A stretch of DNA of 10,523 nucleotides from Opitutaceae bacterium. Lineage in GTDB: Bacteria > Verrucomicrobiota > Verrucomicrobiia > Opitutales > Opitutaceae. The stretch covers positions 1 to 10,523 of the forward strand of contig JAHFTI010000095.1 in the NCBI GenBank assembly GCA_023265535.1, written 5' to 3'. Below, one piece after another: positions 6,644-10,523 of the stretch (the first letter of the stretch is position 1; every line of letters begins with the position of its first letter). The notes under the pieces were generated by a model. That model did no database searches. It had not been told where the DNA came from and saw only the letters and a list, made by a program, of their open reading frames with translations. The translations under genes were made by a program, and so were the position numbers.

Positions 6644-8596
6644 CTAGAAAAACTCGACGTTGCTGTTGTCGACGGGAGGCTTTGCCGGAGGCGACGGCTT
6701 CTTTTCCTGCTCCGGGGCCTGCTCGGGAGTTTGCTCCGTGCTTTCGCCGGATACTGCCGGGGCGGTGTCGAAAAGGATCTCCGCTGGCGGTGGCGGCAAC
6801 TCGGCGACGGCTGACCCAGGAAGGCCGGCGGGCGCAGCCTGGGTATCGGTGCCCGAATCTTCCGCCCCGAACATTTCCAGTGACTCGGGGGCGGCGGCTG
6901 CGGCAACCGCTGTTGCCTGCGCAGTGGGTAGTGCTGCGCCGGATACGACGGCCACGATCGCGGGAAGGCCAAGGTGCGTGCGCAAGTTCCCAAGCGCCTG
7001 TGCGGAATCGGTCAGGTTGCCCCGCACCTCGTCGAGGCGCACCAGTTGTGCATTGAGATGCTCCACGGAGCCCCGGATGGCATCGACGCCCGTGCCGATC
7101 GTGTGCACGGCGGCAATGGAGTGGTCGCGCAGCGAGTGAAGTCTCAGCTCGGTCGGCGTGCGCAGTTCCGAGAGGCGGTCCAGCTGCTCGCGTCCCTTTG
7201 TCTTGAATTCCCCGAAGGTGCCGAGCATCTCGGAAATGGCCGACTGGAGCTTTTGCAGGTCGGTCGTGGTGTGCTCGCTAATGAGGGAGATTTCCTGGGA
7301 GATCTCCGCCGTGCGCGCCGCGAGCGTCTCCAATCCCGTGCCCGTGCCGATCTGGACCGAGCGCACCTGCGCGTTCAGCGCGATGAGCTTCATGTTGATC
7401 GCCAATTCGGTGAGGGCGGAGGAAAGGTTGAGGGCGATGTCGCCTGCCGGCTGCACTGCGGTGTGTGCCTGCTCGGTCTGCCTGAACACCGCCTCGATGA
7501 TGTCCCAGACATCCTGGATGGTATCGAGGAGGATCTGGACGAGCTGGTCGGTCGTGATTTCGGAATCGTCATCACTCACCTGCATGAGGCTGCTGTGCTC
7601 AAGGACCTCCATCTGTGACTGGATCCGGTTCACGCCCTCGTGGATGGAGTCGGATCCCTGTGCCATGCTGCTGACGACGGCGTCCAGGTCCAGCTTGGCG
7701 GGCGAGGTCGTGGCCCCCGTCCTGTCCACCTCGTCGATGGCCTGCACGATGAGGTCGCTCTTCTGCTTGATGATGTCCTGAAACTGCAATCCGAGGACCA
7801 CCTTGGACACCTCGATGGCGAGCTCATTGCTGACGGACTGCATGCGATTGTCGCGCGCGACGTTTTTATCGAGCTGCGTATCGAGTGATTCGAAGGCCGA
7901 TTCGATGTTCTTCCTCTTGTGGGAGACGTCCGCGGCCTGCCTTGCGTAGACCTCCTCCAGGTGTGCGCGCACGGAGGAGAGTGTCTTGTGGGTCAGGAGG
8001 AGCTGTTCCGTGTTCTTGGTGAAGGTCTCGGACACGAGGGCACGAAGCTTTTCCACCTCGAGCGTGACGGTGATGAAGGTGTCGCGCAGGTCCTCGGGGA
8101 GGTAGGCCGACTCGATCTTGAAAAGCACCGTCATGAAGCTAAGCGGCGAAAGGGCGTCGTCCATCTGGGCACGGACGGCGATCATCTCGCGCGTGCGGTC
8201 CTCGCATTGGCGGAGAAGCACGAGCAGCTGTGTCTGGCGTTCGATGCAAAAATCGATGTACTCGAGCGGAGGGCTGAGAAGCTCGCGGATCTCCTTGATG
8301 AGGGTGTCGCCCTTGTGGTTGCCCGAGGAGAGTTGCTGGAGCTCATCGCACTTGCGCAGCATGTCCTGGCAATGGTTGTCGAGGGTTCCCAGCTCATCCC
8401 CGATGCCGGCGAAGAGAGTTTCCAATGTACCCATGGCCCCTTGCAGGCCTGCGCGGGCCTCTGCGCAGAGAGACGCGCGGGATTTGTGCGGTCCTGGGAC
8501 GGCTGTGCGAGCAGGGTGCCTGCGTTTGACCAAGGCGCCCAGGCTTCCTGCGAGACGGCGGGCCCCTCCGGCCAGGGTCGAGGAAGTGAATGACAT
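6644..8596 (-). CDS. Soluble chemoreceptor-like coiled-coil protein with CheZ-like DxxxQ motif
   Basis: This 650-residue protein has no membrane segment or signal peptide and is mostly heptad-rich helix from about residue 55 to 545, so it is likely cytosolic. Residues 389-441 resemble the signalling hairpin of methyl-accepting chemotaxis proteins: AINMKLIALNAQV lines up with the FQTNLLALNAAV tip. However, the residues that contact CheA/CheW in E. coli Tsr (Glu385, Arg388, Glu391, Arg394) are replaced by Arg412, Gln415, Thr418 and Gly421. At 270-278, LQFQDIIKQ resembles DFQDLTGQ, the catalytic stretch of CheZ with Asp143 and Gln147; here these are Asp274 and Gln278. Residues about 557-642 form a Pro/Ala/Glu-rich flexible tail ending in NVEFF. 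The ATG overlaps the STAS stop by one base (TGATG), implying coupled translation. Its function is unknown. The gene context suggests it senses or relays a signal to the upstream partner-switch proteins; dephosphorylation of the receiver is an inference. Confidence 0.75.
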   Translation of the reverse strand: MSFTSSTLAGGARRLAGSLGALVKRRHPARTAVPGPHKSRASLCAEARAGLQGAMGTLETLFAGIGDELGTLDNHCQDMLRKCDELQQLSSGNHKGDTLIKEIRELLSPPLEYIDFCIERQTQLLVLLRQCEDRTREMIAVRAQMDDALSPLSFMTVLFKIESAYLPEDLRDTFITVTLEVEKLRALVSETFTKNTEQLLLTHKTLSSVRAHLEEVYARQAADVSHKRKNIESAFESLDTQLDKNVARDNRMQSVSNELAIEVSKVVLGLQFQDIIKQKSDLIVQAIDEVDRTGATTSPAKLDLDAVVSSMAQGSDSIHEGVNRIQSQMEVLEHSSLMQVSDDDSEITTDQLVQILLDTIQDVWDIIEAVFRQTEQAHTAVQPAGDIALNLSSALTELAINMKLIALNAQVRSVQIGTGTGLETLAARTAEISQEISLISEHTTTDLQKLQSAISEMLGTFGEFKTKGREQLDRLSELRTPTELRLHSLRDHSIAAVHTIGTGVDAIRGSVEHLNAQLVRLDEVRGNLTDSAQALGNLRTHLGLPAIVAVVSGAALPTAQATAVAAAAAPESLEMFGAEDSGTDTQAAPAGLPGSAVAELPPPPAEILFDTAPAVSGESTEQTPEQAPEQEKKPSPPAKPPVDNSNVEFF

Positions 8597-8598
8597 CA
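8594..8598 (-). promoter_or_regulatory. TGATG stop/start overlap (STAS gene to receptor-like gene)
   Basis: Read on the - strand, the TGA stop of the STAS gene (8598-8596) shares its A with the ATG of the receptor-like gene (8596-8594). No Shine-Dalgarno precedes it, so re-initiation by terminating ribosomes is the likely mode. The arrangement supports a fixed operon and fixes the start at 8596. Confidence 0.8.
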
Positions 8599-8910
8599 GG
8601 CCAGGATGATTTCGGCGTGCTGGTCGACACGCATGAAGCTGAGAACTCGCTTCAGGTTGGGACTGCTGATGAGGACGCGCACGGAGCAGGAACGCTCCTT
8701 CATGCGGCGGATCATGAGGATGATGAGGTTGATTCCGACCGAATCGATGAACCGGGCGCCACGGAGGTCAAGTTCCAGCACTGTCCAGGTGGCGTTGGCG
8801 GGGGCCGCAGTGATGGCCTGTTCAAGCTTCTCCCGATAGGCCTTGGAGGTTGTGCTGACCAGATCACCTGTTGCGGCGCAGCTGATAACGTTGGATGGGG
8901 TCGAGCTCAT
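8596..8910 (-). CDS. STAS-domain anti-sigma-factor antagonist (RsbV/SpoIIAA/HsbA-like)
   Basis: This 104-residue protein is a single STAS domain, the usual size for this family. In partner-switch systems the unphosphorylated form binds a target, often an anti-sigma kinase, and releases the downstream regulator; phosphorylation on a conserved Ser/Thr breaks the binding. The signature is LELDLRGARFIDSVGINLI (residues 45-63), equivalent to the DLSxVxFxDSSGL block of SpoIIAA. Ser57 in DSVG is the predicted phosphosite (codon 8742-8740). Val58 replaces the common second Ser. The ATG at 8910 overlaps the TGA of the upstream kinase/phosphatase gene (ATGA), so the two are translationally coupled, and that protein is the evident kinase and phosphatase for Ser57. 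The nearest characterised parallels are HsbA of Pseudomonas aeruginosa and CrsA of Shewanella. No sigma factor or anti-sigma target gene is in the window. Confidence 0.9.
   Translation of the reverse strand: MSSTPSNVISCAATGDLVSTTSKAYREKLEQAITAAPANATWTVLELDLRGARFIDSVGINLIILMIRRMKERSCSVRVLISSPNLKRVLSFMRVDQHAEIILA
8907..8910 (-). promoter_or_regulatory. ATGA start/stop overlap (receiver-phosphatase-kinase to STAS gene)
   Basis: The TGA stop of the triple-domain gene (8909-8907) overlaps the ATG of the STAS gene (8910-8908), giving a 4-bp ATGA overlap on the - strand. No Shine-Dalgarno is present upstream, so coupled re-initiation is likely. The overlap suggests that enzyme and substrate protein are made in a set ratio. 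Confidence 0.85.
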
Positions 8911-10451
8911 TGCTGTGGGTTGAGGGAGAATTCCATGGTGAGAACGTTGCCCTGGGGGGAGATGTCCAGTGCCTGAGAGAGGTATCGGATCATGAGCAAT
9001 CCATGATGAGCGGGAATGAGTTCCTTGTTTGCAATTTCCTCGTAACGAAGGAAGTCGAAATGGTGGCCAGGACCGGGGTCGCTGATCCTGACGACCAGCT
9101 TCTGGCTGCGCGGTTTAAGGATGATTTGCAGGGTGGCGAAGGCGTTGCCCGCTCCGCCGCAGCCGTGTTGGAGGGCGTTGAGAAGGGCTTCGCGAGCGCA
9201 GATCGTGCAATCATGCAGGACCTGCGCGGGGATCCTGGGGAGGGCCACGCTGATGCTGCGCTCGATGAACTCCTGTCTGGCATCGATTAACTCGTGGTCA
9301 CTGCCCGGGAGGTTCTGGTGGAGGATGGGAATACCCTCCTCCATGCCGGGGAAGCGTTTTGAATCGAGGTCAATCTGGACGCAGATGATGTCGTCGCTGG
9401 ATACGTTGAAGAGCTCCCCGAAATCCTCATTGGCTCCCTGGAGGCGGCAGGCTAGGGCCAGGGGGTCGCACCCCATGCGTTCGGCAAGGTCGTCCAGTCC
9501 ATCCGACCAAAAGAGAAGTCGGTCGTGGGTGAAGGTCCTCTTGCTGGGCAGAGGCAGGTCCTGAAACCAGCCCAGGGGACTCGAAACAGAGTTCGTGAGG
9601 GCTTGGGGCCAGCCTTCGCGATCGATGATGTAGGGGGCCGGCAGGCCGCAATTGAGCACCTTGAGTGTCTGGGTGGCACTATCCACGACGGCCGCGCAGG
9701 CGGCCAGGGAAAGGATTTCCTCATCGCCCATGTTCCACTCGGTCATGAGCACGCGGTTGAGCTGGTCGAAGGTGGACTCGATGCTGGTGCCATTCGAGAG
9801 CAGGGCCCGGGCGAAGCCCTGGAGGTAGGCGGAGCGGTAGGCTGCCTGCAGATCGTGTCCGGAGACGTCCGAGACAAGGACTACAAAGGATTCCTCCGAC
9901 AGGGGAAAGGCGGCCACGAAATCGCCGCCGGCCTTTTCATTGGGCCGGAAGAAGACGCGGAAGCGGCTGCCCAGGGCGGCGGTGCTCTGGCCGAGCAGCA
10001 TGCGCTGCGACTGGCCGATCTGGGAGACCTCCTTGACGGCGCTGCTTTGGGTGCGCTGGCTTTGAGTCAGGTCTATGGCGCGCCGCACGGCGGCAATGAG
10101 GTCGGCCCCGGAAAAGGGTTTATCCAGGAAGTCGACTGCGCCGCCGCGCAGTGAGTTTGCTATGAGCGTCTTCTCGCCCTCTGCGGTGGCCATGATGACA
10201 CCCAAGGTGGGATCGCCCTCACGGCAGTACTGCAGCATGGCGAGGCCGTTCTCGACGGGCATCCGGTAGTCGGAAACGACCGCGGAGTAGTTCTCGAAGC
10301 CCTCCTCGGCGATGACTTTTCTGGCTTCCGCGACCGACCCGACGCATGAAACCCTGAAACCCGCCTTTGAGAGATGGGAGCGGGTGATGAAGAGCGCCAC
10401 GGGATCGTCATCCACAACAAGAATGCCTTGGGTCGCCGGGGGTGCGCTCAT
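8907..10451 (-). CDS. Response regulator with PP2C phosphatase and RsbW-like kinase domains (HsbR/CrsR-like)
   Basis: This 514-residue cytosolic protein fuses three modules. Residues 9-127 are a receiver domain with acidic pocket Asp14-Asp15, phospho-acceptor Asp61 in SDYRMP, Thr89 and Lys111 in DKPF. A helical linker (about 127-160) leads to a SpoIIE/RsbU-type PP2C domain (about 161-362) with metal-binding Asp177 (GGD), Asp195 (SDVSGHD), Asp317 (SDGLDD) and Asp353/Asp354 (DDI). Residues about 385-512 are an RsbW/SpoIIAB-type HATPase: N-box EALLNALQHG with Glu421 and Asn425, G1 box DPGPG (458-462), and a G2-like HGLLMIRY (483-490). All catalytic residues look intact, so it should both phosphorylate and dephosphorylate the STAS protein encoded next, with the balance set by receiver phosphorylation. 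No histidine kinase is in the window. The ATG at 10451 gives a normal receiver N-terminus. HsbR and CrsR share this domain order; the actual target here is unknown. Confidence 0.94.
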   Translation of the reverse strand: MSAPPATQGILVVDDDPVALFITRSHLSKAGFRVSCVGSVAEARKVIAEEGFENYSAVVSDYRMPVENGLAMLQYCREGDPTLGVIMATAEGEKTLIANSLRGGAVDFLDKPFSGADLIAAVRRAIDLTQSQRTQSSAVKEVSQIGQSQRMLLGQSTAALGSRFRVFFRPNEKAGGDFVAAFPLSEESFVVLVSDVSGHDLQAAYRSAYLQGFARALLSNGTSIESTFDQLNRVLMTEWNMGDEEILSLAACAAVVDSATQTLKVLNCGLPAPYIIDREGWPQALTNSVSSPLGWFQDLPLPSKRTFTHDRLLFWSDGLDDLAERMGCDPLALACRLQGANEDFGELFNVSSDDIICVQIDLDSKRFPGMEEGIPILHQNLPGSDHELIDARQEFIERSISVALPRIPAQVLHDCTICAREALLNALQHGCGGAGNAFATLQIILKPRSQKLVVRISDPGPGHHFDFLRYEEIANKELIPAHHGLLMIRYLSQALDISPQGNVLTMEFSLNPQQ

Positions 10452-10455
10452 CAGG

Positions 10456-10474
10456 GGTGCATAATCGGTGCATA
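10456..10474. promoter_or_regulatory. Tandem 8-bp direct repeat, candidate operator
   Basis: GGTGCATA occurs at 10456-10463 and again at 10467-10474, an 11-bp spacing close to one helical turn. It lies 5-23 bp upstream of the ATG of the receiver-phosphatase-kinase gene, and the second copy overlaps the left arm of the inverted repeat at 10471-10500. Such phased repeats often bind a regulator in tandem. The role is inferred from position; no known binding motif is recognised. Confidence 0.4.
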
Positions 10475-10500
10475 CCCTCGCTTCTTTAGGAGAGGGTATG
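10471..10500. repeat. Perfect 9-bp inverted repeat upstream of the signalling operon
   Basis: CATACCCTC at 10471-10479 and GAGGGTATG at 10492-10500 are exact inverted copies separated by 12 bp. The repeat sits 20-49 bp before the first gene of the operon. It could be an operator for a dimeric regulator or an RNA hairpin in the leader. Neither strand has a T-run after the repeat, which argues against an intrinsic terminator. Confidence 0.55.
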
Positions 10501-10523
10501 AGGGCCGTCCCCGCCGCCCCCAG
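10498..10523 (+). CDS. Possible start of a divergent gene (runs off the right edge)
   Basis: An ATG at 10498 is preceded by AGGAG at 10488-10492, five bases upstream, which is good Shine-Dalgarno spacing. It opens a reading frame MRAVPAAP that leaves the window after 26 bases. A CATAAT at 10460-10465 could serve as a -10 box, without a matching -35. The other genes here do not use Shine-Dalgarno sites, so this may be chance. Too little is visible to name a product. Confidence 0.2.

Noticed and set aside
6600..6646. GC-rich hairpin after the receptor-like gene as a terminator
   Set aside because: Arms are short and imperfect (GCCC with GGGC), and the T-run lies before rather than after the hairpin on the transcribed strand.
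7628..7651. CheC/CheX-type D-x3-E-x2-N pattern at residues 316-323 of the receptor-like protein
   Set aside because: The spacing fits, but the proline expected 23 residues later is absent (Glu346) and the surrounding helical protein does not resemble the CheC fold. Likely chance in an acidic helix.
10456..10475. Possible sigma-54 promoter (GC elements in the TGCATA repeats)
   Set aside because: The GG and GC pairs do not fall at the required -24/-12 spacing; the signal is only the direct repeat.
10471..10500. Inverted repeat as an intrinsic terminator
   Set aside because: No T-run follows either arm on either strand, and the 12-base loop is long for a terminator.

Overview
This GC-rich bacterial window is almost fully coding and holds eight genes. 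One gene (galE) reads on the + strand. The other seven read on the - strand, and one of these runs off the left edge. No stretch over 300 bases lacks a gene. There are no tRNAs, rRNAs, insertion sequences, CRISPR arrays or phage genes that I can see. None of the eight starts has a convincing Shine-Dalgarno sequence at normal spacing, which fits lineages that initiate without it. The gene content and style would suit a Gram-negative environmental bacterium such as a verrucomicrobial (Opitutales-like) organism, but that placement is a low-confidence inference.

Left part (1-1831): a partial FabF-type beta-ketoacyl-ACP synthase (-) and galE, UDP-glucose 4-epimerase (+), diverge from a 69-bp gap. 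galE then converges on priA with only 2 bp between the stop codons.

Middle (1834-6545, all -): a tight housekeeping row in transcription order. An exported or cytoplasmic beta-propeller lactonase comes first, then the ribosome-associated GTPase hflX 3 bp later, then the replication-restart helicase priA 20 bp later.

Right part (6644-10451, all -): a three-gene signalling operon whose stops and starts overlap. Gene 1 encodes a single chain with a receiver domain, a PP2C (SpoIIE/RsbU-type) phosphatase and an RsbW-type HATPase kinase. Gene 2 encodes a STAS anti-sigma-factor antagonist with an intact phosphorylatable Ser57. Gene 3 encodes a soluble, coiled-coil, chemoreceptor-like protein with a degenerate signalling tip, a CheZ-like DxxxQ motif, a long Pro/Ala/Glu-rich tail and a C-terminal NVEFF that resembles the NWETF tether of chemoreceptors. 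The first two genes resemble the HsbR/HsbA (Pseudomonas) and CrsR/CrsA (Shewanella) partner-switch pairs. The third gene is the unusual part: it could sense an input and act on the receiver domain of gene 1. Just upstream lie a tandem 8-bp repeat at 11-bp spacing and a perfect 9-bp inverted repeat, which are candidate control sites.
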